Positions 35,114 through 47,519 of a stretch of 64,000 nucleotides of DNA are shown piece by piece. Under the pieces are notes generated by a model. That model was not told where the DNA came from and ran no database searches. It saw only the letters and a list, made by a program, of their open reading frames with translations. How positions within the stretch are numbered: position 1 is the first letter of the stretch; the number at the start of each line of letters is the position of its first letter. The stretch comes from Anaeramoeba flamelloides. Taxonomy: Eukaryota; Metamonada; Anaeramoebidae. The stretch is from the NCBI GenBank assembly GCA_027625915.1, contig JANTQA010000015.1, positions 7,965,001 to 8,029,000 of the forward strand, written 5' to 3'. The position numbers were made by a program, and so were the translations under genes.

Positions 35114-35560
35114 CAGCCGTTCTAAGTTTACCATAAAATCTTAAATAAAACATAATTGATTTTTCTATTCTTATATTCGATTTTCAAAAAATTTAGAATT
35201 AAGAGTTATTATTCAAAAAAAAATAATGATAAATGAGCTATTATTCAAATTTTGAAACATCAAAAAAAAAAATAATTGAATACTCATGAAGCTTAAAAAT
35301 AGTGTACAAAAATGGTAAATTTTTAAAGATCAGTGAATATTGATATTTTTTTTAACCTGTTTTGGACTGATAATTTTTAAGTTTCGAGGGATCTTGAATT
35401 TTTTTTTTTTTATTGTTTCAAAAATTTGAATAATAGCTCATTTATCATTATTTTTTTTTGAATAATAACTCTTATTTCGGAATTTTTTGAAAATCGAATA
35501 TAAGAATCGAAAAATCAATTGTGTTCTATTTAAAATTTTATGGTAGACTTGGAAAGACTG
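35114..35560. mobile_element. Family F MITE with about 150-bp terminal inverted repeats
   Basis: It is 447 bp between TA dinucleotides (35112-35113 and 35561-35562). The left end CAGCCGTTCTAAGTTTACCA pairs with the inverted right end CAGTCTTTCCAAGTCTACCA. The arms remain well matched for about 150 bp, including CTTATATTCGATTTTC and ATAATGATAAATGAGCTATT. It fits a Tc1/mariner-type foldback MITE. Confidence 0.85.
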
Positions 35561-35629
35561 TAATTCACTGATCTATTTAATTCTTATACATACTTCTATA
35601 ATTCATTCTTCAATATCAAATCCAAGGGT

Positions 35630-36050
35630 TTTTTCTTCTTGTTCCAAAACAAGATCTAATTTACTCTATAGAATACCCAAGTTCAATTCAATTTTGAAGG
35701 TATACACCTTTATTTTTTTCATAAAATATTAAAATACGAAAATGACTGATTCAAATTTTTTCGCAATATCATAGGTTTTTGAGAAAATTTTTATGAAATT
35801 GATGATAAAAAGTAATATCAATAATCTACACGATTTTTCTAGTTAAATTACCGAATTTGATCCTTTATTTTTTCAATGTCTTTTAAAATAATAGAATTAG
35901 ATGAAATCAATACCATATTTTCTTCAGGTTTATTAACAGTTTCTTTGATTGGCTGATGTATAGGTTTTCTCTAAACAAAAAACAACTTGCTTTTCTTTCT
36001 AAACTATGGATTAAACTTTTCAAAACCAAATCTTTTTACTACCAAAACTA
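35630..36050 (+). repeat. Dispersed repeat family J, copy J2
   Basis: It matches J1 in order, sharing GAATTTGATCCTTTATTTTTT, CAATACCATATTT-like and GTTTCTTTGAT blocks. The ends are approximate. Confidence 0.6.
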
Positions 36051-36679
36051 AAATAAATTTAATTTTTTTTTTCTATCAATTGACTAGACTATTAGAATTT
36101 TAAAAACTGTATTGTATAAAACCAAAGTAATATCCAAGATGACACAACGATATTTCTTACTCAAATTTGAATTTTAAATGAGATCCAAATTTGCTTCATT
36201 TTCCTATTGTAAGGTTATTCAAGTTCTCGATAACAAGAAACAACAAACATAAGACAACTTTGTAAAATAAAATAGTTCCTGGGTAAATGATCTAAAAAAA
36301 AATTCACACTTTACAATTGGTTTCAAAATTTATTGAACATATTTTTCATTCAAAACCATAGTATAACTGTTTTAGAGAAAATAAGCAAACTTGGCAATTT
36401 TTTGATATTCAAAAATAAGCAAAAATTAAAATTTTTCTTTTTAGAAATGTCTTTACTTTGATGGTTTATTTTTAATTCTTGGAAAATGATTTGTTTTTGG
36501 AATGAAAATTTTGATCTTTAAATTGTATAGGTAACAGTCACTACAATTTCTCTTTTTCAGGAGCAGTTAAAAATCTGTACAGTTCTTTCCAAAATAAATC
36601 TGATAAAAGTCAATAATTTGAATAAATCCAGAATCATTTTTTTTTAGTTTTAAAAACTATCTACTGAACAAGAAACAAT
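36051..36679. other. 5' flank of the RCC1/BTB gene
   Basis: No motif can be assigned as a promoter. The sequence immediately before the ATG at 36680 is A-rich (GAACAAGAAACAAT). Confidence 0.4.
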
Positions 36680-39600
36680 ATGAGTGAGAAAAAACCAATT
36701 TCTAACTTCATTTTTGGTGGTTATCCAAACAAAAGAGATAAATTTTTTACCAACAACTCGAAAATCCCACTTCTAACAGAAATCGAAAAATTTGAAGAAA
36801 TTTATGATATTATTGGTGGTGGAGCAGACGAAAGTGAATCAGATGATGATGAATACGGAGTAATTTACTCGAGTTTTGATTTTCTTATACAAACAGGAAA
36901 AAGTGAGGTTCATTACATTAAAAATGAAAACAGTGTGCACAAATTAAATTTCGGAAACAAACACGAAACAATTAAAAAAATTGCTGCGCAAGATAATTCT
37001 TATGCGGTGCTATGTGACTCTGGATCGCTTTATTGGATCACAAGATCAAAAAATCAAAAAGAGATCCATAGTTATTGTTCGAGTGATAGCGAGAGCAGCA
37101 GCTTTAGCAGTGATGATAATGAAAATGAATCAAGTAAAAAAAGTATGTTTGATTTTCAAAAAGAAACTTTTTTTGAAAAGAAGAATCTTCAATTAGACAA
37201 AATAGCTTTTGGTGGTTGGCAGTGTCTGTATCTTTGTAGTGATGGGAAACTTTTTGTTCAAAATAGATTTCTTGGCAATTTAAAGAGTAAATAATTCTTC
37301 TTTCTTTCATTTGTTTCTTTTTTTTTTTTTTTTTTTTTTTTTTTGGATTTGAAATGAGAAAAAAAAACAATATTATCTTATTTTCTTAAAATCAAACAAA
37401 GAGATTCTTCTTATTAGAACTACACTTAAAAATAAAATGTAAAGGTTCCACAGATCGAACAAAAGTGAGTTTCTGAAAGGAATTATGAGTGACCCAGAAT
37501 AAAAATTTATTCTTTGAATCTACCTTTCAAAAAAAAAAATTTCAAACAAAAATTTTGTTCCCTTTTAAGGATTAAAATCCCTGAAATTTGAAAAAAGATT
37601 ATCATGTGTCCTTTGTTAGTGACTTGTTGGTTTGGTTCTTATCTGATCGATCTTGTGCTTGGTATGGATTTTAATAGTGGTTCAAAATGGCAATTTTTTT
37701 TAATTTATTTTTTTTCTTTCCGAAATTCTAATTGAAGAGTGTAAGGTTAATATATTGGAAGGTGTTCAAGAATAACTTTTGAAAATTGGGTTGAAGAAAA
37801 GAAACTTGATTTACTTTTTTGTCAATTAACCAAATGAAAAATAAAATTTTTTTAAAAGTCTCCCAATAAAACCAAACTTAATTAAAAATTTCAAATAACA
37901 ACCTCCAAATCACATTTTTTTAAACCTTAAGTTTATAGCTAATTAATCTTAGACTATTCAATTCGGATTTCGGAAAGAAAAAAAATAAATTAAAAAAAAT
38001 TGCCATTTTGAACCACTATTAAAATCCATACCAAGCACAAGATCGATCAGCTAAGAACCAAATTAACAAGTGGTCACAAACGACACAAGATAATCTTTTT
38101 TTCAAATTTCAGGGATTGTAAACCTTAATCGGGAATTGTAACTCTTATTTATTTTTTTTCCCAAAGGTAATAGAGTAATTATTTACATAAGGCTACAATT
38201 AAACCTGATAAGTAACTTCATTTATTGACTTTAGAGAAATGAATAATCATTTTGAAAAGATTCCATTTTTCCCTATGAAATTTTCAGTCAAAAGATCCTG
38301 ATCCATTTTTTTTGTTTCTATTTTTGTATTACAAATTAGAAAAAAAAAAATTTGCAAAAAAATTTTAATTTTGAAGTAATCTCACTTTTAAATAATTTCT
38401 GAGAAGTTGTATGAACAAATAACCTTGAAACTTTTAATCTTATTTTAAAAATATAATAAAAATAACTCCAAATATTGAACCACTTGAAGATCTAAAAAAA
38501 TTGATCATTTATTTTATTCACAAATATTTATTAAATTTCTTGAAATTTAAAAGATTAAGCAATATTGTTTTTCAAATATCAAGAGTATAAATAAGGAACT
38601 GTTTCTATTAAAATCAGTTAATTGATAATATATAGTATTTTTTTTTATTAGAATTGTGCATGAAATTTGTTTTATTTGTTTGAAAATCTTTAAAAAATTG
38701 AGAAATAATTTAAAAGTCTATTGATAAATTTAATCTTTGTGTTTGTTAATGACCCACTGAAAAGAATTAAGATTGGCATTATTAATAATTGATTATAAAT
38801 AATCAAATTAAAAAGTATTTCTCTAGATTATAAGTTGAATTTTCCAGGTTTTAAAAAAGTATTTTGGGAGAATTTTTAATTTGATTGTTTGGTTCTTTTT
38901 CTCAGTATTTTTTTTTACAATAATGAGAAAAAATTGATTTGAACTGTTCTTTGAATCAAAAAATTATATTTTTTTCAAGTTTAAAACAATTATTGAATTT
39001 TTTTTTGAAATTAAGTAGATTTTTAAAATGAGTTATTCTAGAATTTAGTGGTTTTATTTTTAAAGTGTATTTTGTACACTTCCTTTACAGGCAATAAGAT
39101 TTCAATCTTCTTTAAAAGAAAATATTTTTTTTTAAATAATCCAGTAATATGTTGAATTTTGAAATTTTCAAAAATTGAGAAAAATGGTTCAGTCTTTTAA
39201 AAACAATAATTCATTTCGGAAAATAGTATTAAAAGTAAGTTTGGTATTGTAGTAATCAAATTTTTACTTACATTTTATAATTTCAAGATGTGGTAATATT
39301 TTTTTGAATTTGCTATTGGATTTACTTGAAGATTTTTTTAGTTTGTGAGCCCCTTAAGCAATCTCTCAAAAAATACCACTGTGAAGTGACTCTGGCTCGA
39401 GACATTGTTGAAACATTCACTATTTATCTCTTTACCTCCAGAAGAACTATTAAATTTCAAAATTTTGAGGAATATGTAATTTTAGATAATCAGATTCTTA
39501 CGTATAAGTTGGTACTGAACAAAAGATAACATAACATTAACTCGTAAATTTTTTTCAAAAAAAAATCTCTAAATTTTGTATTTTTGAACTAAAGTAGGGA

Positions 39601-42600
39601 AAAAAATACCGGACCTGAAAAAAATTCCTGAAAAGATTTTTAATTGTGAATATTAGGAAAATGTTGTGTAATTTATTTAATTTAAAATCAAATCTTTTTT
39701 TTTTTTTTGGAATCAAACTTTTAAAATTATAACTCACCCACTTATTAGAATGATGATTAATGAAATTACACTTGTTCAAAACATCATTCAACTAATCAAA
39801 AAACAAGAATAAAAATCTTTTTACAAACTCTATTAAACCACTATAAAACCCTATTATTTTTTCAAAAAAGTTTGACTAACTTTTCAATGTTTTTGGAAGT
39901 GGTTTTGTGTTATTTCTGAGGTTTTATACCCTATTCTTATAAAAATAAATTTTAAATTTTTTAGATCAATAATTTTTTCAAATTTTTATTTTTCTTTTGT
40001 TTTTTCAAATTTTTGATTTTCTTTAATTTTTGTTTGTTATTTTGTTTTTTTCTTTTTTTTTTCTTTAAACCAAAAAATGATCTCTGAAGATTTTAGTCAC
40101 TTACCATCAATTTTCTTCATAATTGAGGAGTTAGTACTCACTAAAATGATAATGTGAAAGAAGTATTCTTTGGGTTGGAAAAATTTAAAGTAAAAAAGAC
40201 AAATATTCATCAGATTACAAATACTGAAAATTCAAAGTTTATTCAAAAGTCAAAAAATAAATCTTTTTCGTTATTTCTATTTCCATAATAGTTCCACATA
40301 CTCCAATTTTAAAACAAATTGTTTTTTTTTTTAGTACAAAATCAATTTAATTCAATTTAATCTAATTTTTGGTTTTCTGAAAACACTTTATATTTGACCA
40401 AGTAATGATTTTATTAGAAAACATTCAATTGATATAAAAGTAAAATCATTTCAAAACTGAAAAAAAAAAAAAAAATATTAGAGTTCACAAAAAGCGCCAA
40501 AGAGCGACACTTCAAAACTAACATAGTTGTTTTCAAAATTGTAATTCAAAACCATTCTAAGTGGAAATTGACTATTATTCTATAGTACTTTTTCTAAAAA
40601 TGTCCTATTTTTTATAGTTGATCTTTGGAAATCGATCTTACTTCACTTGCTGTTTTGTTTTTAATAGGTATTATACACTCTTAATAATTGCTAATTTTTT
40701 TTTTTTTTTTCAACTGTAATAAAAGATAATTCTCAAAATAATGATTTTAGCCTTTAGAAATATTATCTTTAAGAAAAACTACTTTCGTATTTTCTTGAAT
40801 TAATGAAATCTTGGGCTAATTGAAAATTTTATTGTTTGTTGTTTAAAAAATAATTGTTTAATTTCTTGAAAATTAACACAAAAAAAATTTACAAAATATT
40901 ATTTTTGTTTAATATCAGAAACCACAGATATGAGTAAATAGAAAAAATTACATAGAAAAAAACAGTAATTGTAAGAAAAAACATCAAAATGAGTCAAATT
41001 ACAATCTGAATGGTTTCTCTGATTTCTGTGATTTTTTTAGGTTTTTGTGGTTTATGTGTTTGGGCTAATATAACAAAATAATTGTTAAAATATACAGAAA
41101 CAAATCCTATTAAAGAAAATTCTATACATGAAGTTTAATTGAAAACTTACGCAAAACTTTAAATTAAATATTTTAAAATAAACAATTAAATATATTTTCC
41201 TAAGGATAGCACCCATTAAAATATGGATTCTTAAAAGAAGATACAGCTAATTTAAATAGATTAATATCATTTTCAAATAAATATTTCGATATTTTTTAAA
41301 GGATTATTTTTAATTACTATTGTTGAAAATAAAATGCAAAATAATCTTACTCTTTTTATTAATTCCTTTTCTGGCTCTGGTATATAACAATTAACCTCTT
41401 CTTGATATTTGGAAATATTTAATAAATATTTTGATTTCTTAATTAGAATTATACTCCCATTTTTTCCAGCATTTAGACGTTTATCATACTGATTCTTTTT
41501 CTCTATTTTATCTTTTGTAAAAAATCTTTGAATGAAATCTCAAAAATATAAAGTAAAATTTAAACATAATTTTTTATAAATGATTATATTTTAATAACAC
41601 TAATTAACTAATCTATTTTATAATAAATGGTTTTATGTAAATATAAATCAACAATATTATAGAAAGCCCAAAATTTTTACGAGATGATGTAACAAATATA
41701 TATATCAATTCTCCAACATCGAAAGGATCATTCTTCACAACAAAAGATAATAAATTATATGGAATGGGTTATAACAGTGAAGGTCAATTAGGCTTGGGCA
41801 ATAGAGTAAGACAAACAAAACCAGCGTTAGTTCCAAAATTCAAGGCAGATCAAATTTTAAACATTGTTACAACTTATTGGCATACATTATTGTTAACTAA
41901 CGATGGGTTAGTATACGCAACAGGAATTGGCCAAACATCTAGACAGAATAATGATCTTTTGTCCTTTCATTTAGTCGAACAACTAAAGGATTATAAAACA
42001 GTTCAAATTTCCGCAGGTCTTAACAATTCTATCGCATACACTTCTGATAATAAATTATTTGTATGGACATTTTATAATAGCATTTCACCCCTTAAAGACC
42101 AGTTAAAAGATTCAAATACACCCACAGAATTAATTATACCTAATGTAACTCTGAACCAATTTTATAGAATAAGCTCATCGAGTCATAATGCTTTTATATA
42201 TTTACCCCCCGCAAATTCAATATTAGAGGATTTTAAAGACATATTAAAATCTGAAAATAGCAAGTTGTTCTTTGATTCACAAATTAATGAATTTAATGTC
42301 CATAAAGCCCTAATGGAATGTAGATTAAATAAAAATTTTAATGAAATTAAATTGAAATTAAAGAAATTAAAGAAAGGCCAAACCAAAGCGCTAATTAATT
42401 GGATTTATACAGATTGTATAGATGATAAATCAATTTTGAAAGAAATTTTTAAATTATTAGAGATCCCATACCCACCTAAATTTACTTTACAGCAAGATTT
42501 ATTAAAGTTATATCAAAAAGAAGAATCTAAAGATTTTAATCTTTTAGTAAAAGATGTCGATGAAGATGTGGAAAATGATGAAAATGAACAAGACAGCTTT

Positions 42601-42909
42601 GAAAAAATATCAGTTCATAAATTTATTTTATTGATACGAAGTGGATTATTCAGAGAAATGTTTTCAAATATTTCAAATAATGAAAATAATTTAACAGAAA
42701 TTAAAGATTATTCAAACAAAACAGTTGATAGTTTAGAAATACTAATTAAATATTTTTATACAGACGAAATCTCACTGACAGCAGACCATGACCCTATTTT
42801 AATTTATGAAGAATTACAAAATGCTCAGGAATATTACCAATTGAACACAAACAACAACTTCCTTTTAGAACTTGAGAAAATGAAAAAAAAATATAATATT
42901 AAAAAATAA
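36680..42909 (+). CDS. RCC1-repeat protein with C-terminal tandem BTB domains, two exons
   Basis: This is a probable cytoplasmic scaffold: an RCC1 beta-propeller for protein binding plus BTB domains for dimerisation or cullin-3 recruitment. The exons inferred from phase are 36680-37286 and 41663-42909, giving 617 residues. The donor is AAGA|GTAAAT and the acceptor ATTATAG|AAAGCC. The join restores KSPKFLRDD in frame and leads into the RCC1 motif LYGMGYNSEGQLGLGN (about 234-250). Exon 1 holds earlier, weaker RCC1 blades and two acidic/Ser-rich patches (about 50-58 and 136-155). BTB1 is about 380-485 (FNVHKALMECR, ALINWIYTDCI) and BTB2 about 490-606 (ISVHKFILLIRSG, LIKYFYTDEI). The tandem BTB arrangement matches the ankyrin pseudogene just upstream, so the two are probably related copies with different N-terminal sensors. 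The 4.4-kb intron is unusually long beside the 139- and 256-bp introns of the next two genes, and a missed internal exon cannot be excluded. Stop is TAA. Confidence 0.85.
37556..38135. mobile_element. Large hairpin element (family G) inside the intron
   Basis: The arms, about 37556-37755 and 37935-38135, are inverted copies. They include a near-identical core such as CTTGGTATGGATTTTAATAG, CGATCGATCTTGTG-like and TTCAAAATGGCAATTTTT segments. The spacer is about 180 bp. No coding frame was seen. It is either a foldback transposon with eroded outer ends or a recent inverted duplication. Confidence 0.8.
39342..39529 (+). other. Exon-like island of unknown identity within the intron
   Basis: After a T-rich AG at 39340-39341 a 62-codon frame runs to a TAA. 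It has mixed, gene-like codon use and unusually high G+C at 39342-39415. Visible segments are CEPLKQSLKKYHCEV, LARDIVETFTIYLF and FEEYVILDNQ. The pattern is faintly like a Ras-association fold, but this is a guess. It could be an alternative terminal exon of the RCC1/BTB gene or a stranded gene fragment. Confidence 0.3.
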
Positions 42910-43241
42910 TAAAATGGCTTATTTTTTTTTTATCATCATCTAACAATAATAAAAAATTTGAAATTACAAAAAAAAATTTTAGGTTACATTATTATTCTAT
43001 TTCAAAAAAGTGTTCGTTCACTTGTAATCAAATTCAAAAAGTTCTTTTTTTTTCTTTTTTTTTTTATTTTTTATTTTTCATAAAGTTATATTTTAATAAT
43101 TTCAAAATTCAGATTATTTTTCAATTCAAGAAAACTTTTTTTAGGTCTAAATATACTAATAAATTTGAATTTTTTACCTATTTTTGTTTTTTTGTGTCTT
43201 TTCAATCTTTTATTATTTTATGAATTATACTTTTTACTATT
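42910..43241. other. 3' flank of the RCC1/BTB gene
   Basis: It is T-rich with nothing recognised. It is bounded on the right by element C3. Confidence 0.5.
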
Positions 43242-43770
43242 TAAACTAGATTCCAAAAATTTGGACACAGTTTAAACAGTTGAAAGAAAATCATTACTGT
43301 ACTTTAAATTCAAATTGGAAAGAGTTTGATTTTACAAACAATTTCATTTTTTGTCTTTTTTGTTTTGTTTTCATTTCCTTTTTTGCAGTTACGTAATCTG
43401 TTTCGTTAGATCTGGATTTTTTTTCAATGATTGATAGAAGGTTAGTGTTGAGTTTGTTAAATTGGAAAATCAAATACAATTGGTAGATGATATCTTATCA
43501 TTTGATAGATCAACAATTGTTGGTGAAATTTTAACAAATTTACCAATACATTTTTTGTTCCGCTCGTTTCATTATTTTGGACACACCTGTTTTTATTTTT
43601 GAGTTTTAAATTTTTTTCTTTTATTTGGATGAAAATGATTACTTATAAAAACATTAATACCTTGCAACTTAAATGTAGTTTTATATTAGGTTTGGGAAAA
43701 TACAATAAATTGGTTTTTTTTTTACCTATTTTTGATTTTGGGTGTGTCCAAATTTTTGGAACGGGGTTTA
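43242..43770 (+). mobile_element. Family C MITE-like element, copy C3
   Basis: It is about 525 bp between TA dinucleotides, with terminal inverted repeats. The left reads AACTAGATTCCAAAAATTTGG; the right, inverted, reads AACCCCGTTCCAAAAATTTGG. An internal ATTTTGGACACACCTG at about 43573 looks like a second, inner copy of the end. It is closely similar to C2 at nearly every block. Frames within are not genes. Confidence 0.85.
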
Positions 43771-44569
43771 TTTTCATTAAATATAATTATTTCTGCATAT
43801 TGAAAATACAATTATATTTATAGAAAGGTAAAAAAAAATGGGATCAATTTTTATCCTTTTTATTTGAATAAAATTATTGATTCAATCTTCAAAATATAAA
43901 AAATGATAAAAGTATTTACATTTGAAGGTCATAAAAGGAAGTTTTCAATTATCACAAAGAAAATTATCAATTTTAGAAAATTTAATCATTAATTTTCCTA
44001 ATCAATTTTAGTAAACTTTTGTAATTATTTAGAATTATGATATTTTGTTAGTTTAAAATTCAAATCTTGATATTGATCTTGATACTAGTGTTAAAAAATT
44101 AGTTGAATTTCTTTTTTAATAACTTTTTGAGTAAATTTTAATATATTAGAGAACTAGAAAAATAATAATTCAATTATACAAAAATCTTGAAAAAAACAAT
44201 CAATTTTGAAAAATAAATTAAAAGAAATAAATTAAATAAAATGATCAGATCCAAAGATATTTTCTTTTGGTTTTATACTTGGTTGGTGGGTTGATTGAAC
44301 ATTTACATCAACAATACTTTATATTTTAGGAATAAAATTTGAATCCCAACTTATTATCATATTGGATTCACTAACAAGAAATACTCAGGATAATAGAAAT
44401 CATTAAAGTGTATTCTATATCTTTAACACCCTTTGGCTAAAAAAAATCTCTTGACAGAATCATTTTTGAAAAACAGCAGTTTAAATTCAGAATATTTCAC
44501 CAAAAGATTAATATAAAATGAACGATCTTTAGATTTTTTACCATTTCGGTTTTTTTTTTTTTATTGATC

Positions 44570-45150
44570 AAAGTAAACCCCAATTCAAAATTTTTAACAA
44601 ATCAAAATTTGATTTTTGAAAAAAAAATCTTATTTAATCAATTCAAGAAGCAATATCAAATTAGAACCATTCACTAATTAAAATGTTAAAACTTGTTTAT
44701 AAATTACAATACCCATAAAAATAAAAAATAAATAATTATCAATACAAAGAAATCAAGATTGTGTATTGAAAATTTTGGAGAGAGTAATATATATATATAT
44801 ATATATATATATTGGAAAATTTGTTGAAATTATATTAGGAATATAGATCAATCAAATGGTTAGATACTACCAATTAATTTTATTTGAGTTCTTCTATTTG
44901 GAACAAATCAACTTTAACATAATATCAATTGTCGAAAAAAATTGATTGAACCGAAACAAGTTATTCAATTTAAAAAATGAAATGAAAACAAAACACAAAG
45001 ATGAAAAAATGATTTTCATATTTTTCAAAAATCAAAATTATCTCAAATTTCAATGAAATTGTATTATTAGGAGTGTTTTGAAAAATTTAGCTGTGTAGAA
45101 AATTTTGAATTTTAACTTATATAATGTTAAGTTTTTTGTTACACAGTAAA
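44570..45150 (-). mobile_element. Family C MITE-like element, copy C4, diverged
   Basis: The left edge GTAAACCCCAATTCAAAATTT matches the inverted right end of C3. The 44840-45080 part matches the inverted core (ATCAAATGGTTAGAT and AAATCAAAATTAT blocks shared with C1). An (AT)n run at 44786-44812 lies inside it. Confidence 0.6.
44786..44812. repeat. (AT)n microsatellite
   Basis: A pure AT dinucleotide run of about 27 bp within the diverged family C copy C4. Confidence 0.9.
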
Positions 45151-46170
45151 TTCAATTAAAATAAGAATCTTATACAAGAAGTCAAACGTTTCACTTTTTT
45201 TTTTTAATTTACCCTGTGATCTGAAAACGTTCTTGTTTATTTGGTTGAAGTTTTGTTTGATTTTGAGTATTTAAAGTTCCCTTTTTTAGTACAAATTTGT
45301 GAAATAGTTTTTCCAACATAAAATCAAATGTCACAATAGAATATTGGGATAAGATATTTACCATTTCCTCAAACAAGATTAAACAAATCACCTCGGTATT
45401 CTATTGTGGTATTTAATTTTTACAGGTGATATTTAAAATTAATAAATTGTTTTTCATCAAATATTTAGAATATTAAATAAGAACTAGATACATCCAAAGT
45501 AAAAAAATTTGTTAACAAATCTTCTTGGAAATCTTAAAAAAGTGAAAATTTTGTAATATATGGTGCCTACCCCATTAAATTTCTGAAAAAAATATTATTT
45601 AGAATTTCTGTTCCATTTTTCATTTTATATAATTTCTGTTCTATATTTTGTATTCTGCAAAAGAATTACCAAAAAACATAATGAATTTAAATTAAAAAAA
45701 AATAATTTGGAATTTCAGATCAGTTAATTCATTTTAGGTAAAAACATTATTTGAAACCCTAAATGTATTTAAACTTTGTTTTTACCAAAGTTCCACCCCA
45801 AAAAAAAAATTTAAACATCAATAATTTTTCATAATTAGCCTTTAAAGAACAAATAAGAAATATATTGAATAATACACATTAAAAGGGTTGATACCGAGGA
45901 TTTAAATAATTCTAATTAATCTCTTTTTTTCATTAAAAATGAAAAACTAAAATTTTTAGGGACACCATTGAGAAAGAAAAAAAATATTAATTTTGATTCT
46001 CATATTGAAGATTAAATAAAATGCCAATAGAATTCAATAATATTTTATCGACAATCCTTTTCACTATTTCAATAACATTAGAATAAAGATTTTAAATTTG
46101 TGAATATTGATCTTACAATGAAAAAACTTTGAAATCAAATCGTGTATTAATTAACAATTGCAAATAATTT
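45151..46170. other. Gene-free AT-rich stretch
   Basis: No gene or repeat was recognised. A 60-codon minus-strand frame at 45209-45391 has no family signature. Confidence 0.5.
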
Positions 46171-46622
46171 AACTAAATTCAGAAATTTTAGACACAGTTT
46201 AAACAGTTGAAAGTATAAGAATACTAACACATTATCTTCAATTTAGAAATAATATTTGATTTTACAAGCTTTTCATTTTTTTGTGTTTTGTTTCCATTTC
46301 CTTTTTTCAAGTTACATAATTTATTTTGTTAGATCTGAAATTTTTTTCAATAGTAGATAAAAGGTTAGTGTTGAGTTTGTTAAATTGAAAAATCACATAC
46401 AATTGGTTGATGGTATCTTACCATTTAATAGATCATTAATTGTGTTTGAAATTTCAACAAATTTAATAATATATTTTTTGTTCTGCTCGTTTTATTATTT
46501 TGGACTTACCATTTTTTTATTTTTATATTTATTTTCTTTTATTTAGATAAAAATGATTATATGTATAAAATTAATACTTGGTTAATTAAATGTGGTTTTA
46601 TATAAAGTTTGGAAAATAAAAT
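46171..46622 (+). mobile_element. Family C MITE-like element, copy C5, right end missing
   Basis: It starts at an eroded left end (TTCAGAAATTTTAGACACAG) and follows C3 through GTTTAAACAGTTGAAAG, TTAGTGTTGAGTTTGTTAAA and TTGTTCTGCTCGTTT to about GTTTGGAAAA. The right terminal repeat is then absent. Confidence 0.75.
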
Positions 46623-47519
46623 ATTATATACTAATCAAATCTCTCCAAAACCAATCCAATAAATTACAAGTGGTATTATAATAAATGTAACCTTTGGTAG
46701 GATACAGCTCCCTTCAGTGAATTTCAAATTATTACAAAAAATTAACATTTTGTTGTTTTGAATAGACACTCAGTTCTTCTTCTTTCATTTGAAATAAAAA
46801 ATCTAAATATTTTTTTCAAAATGTAAAAAGAGTTATTGTTGAAAAAAGAAGATACGAATCTGTTTCCCAAATAAAAAAATCATATTTACAATTAAGAATT
46901 AAGTCTTTCAAAGGATATCTTCTTATTTTTGATTTGAAATAAAAATCACCTTACAGACGAGGAAAAAAATCTGTAATCTTTTTATTTTCACCGAAACAAC
47001 AAATAAAAAAGCTAACTACTACGAAGTAGAAAAAAAAAGAACAAAGAATTCCTAGATCGTGTCAATAAATAAAAAATGATTCCTCCTAATAAAAAGAATC
47101 ATCAAAGTGAACCTTTCTCAAAGAAAAATCTTAACAGAAGTAATTTCGAGATTTAATATTGTAAATTTTACTTTCATTTTAAACAATTTTTTGGAAACTA
47201 GAAATAGATTTTTGGAGGATCCATTTTTGAACAAATAAGTTATAGAGTGAAATTGATAGTACCCTACCCCAGTCTGGAGATGTAATTTGTTTTGACGAAT
47301 AAATAAATTCGCATAATTTCTCCAAAAAAAAAAAAAATATTATAAATGTTGAGAGAAAAAGCTTAATAATTCTCAAATTTAAATTGAGATCAGATTCAAA
47401 AAATAGATCTTGAAAAAAAGAAAACAGTTAGAAATAAATTCTCAAAGTCATTTTTTATTTTCCCTTTTGCAAAAAACTTTTTTTCGTATTATATTGTTTT
47501 TAATTTTTTCATCAGCATA
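46623..47519. other. Gene-free 5' flank of the four-helix-bundle/propeller gene
   Basis: AT-rich with no recognised element. The last 60 bases before the ATG at 47520 are T-rich. Confidence 0.45.

Larger units (their letters stand above)
37287..41662 (+). other. 4.4-kb intron of the RCC1/BTB gene
   Basis: The boundaries are inferred from GT at 37287, AG at 41661-41662 and phase agreement. It contains a T run near 37318, a large hairpin (37556-38135), and an exon-like island at 39342-39529. The remaining AT-rich DNA (38136-39341 and 39530-41662) has no recognised gene. Confidence 0.7.
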
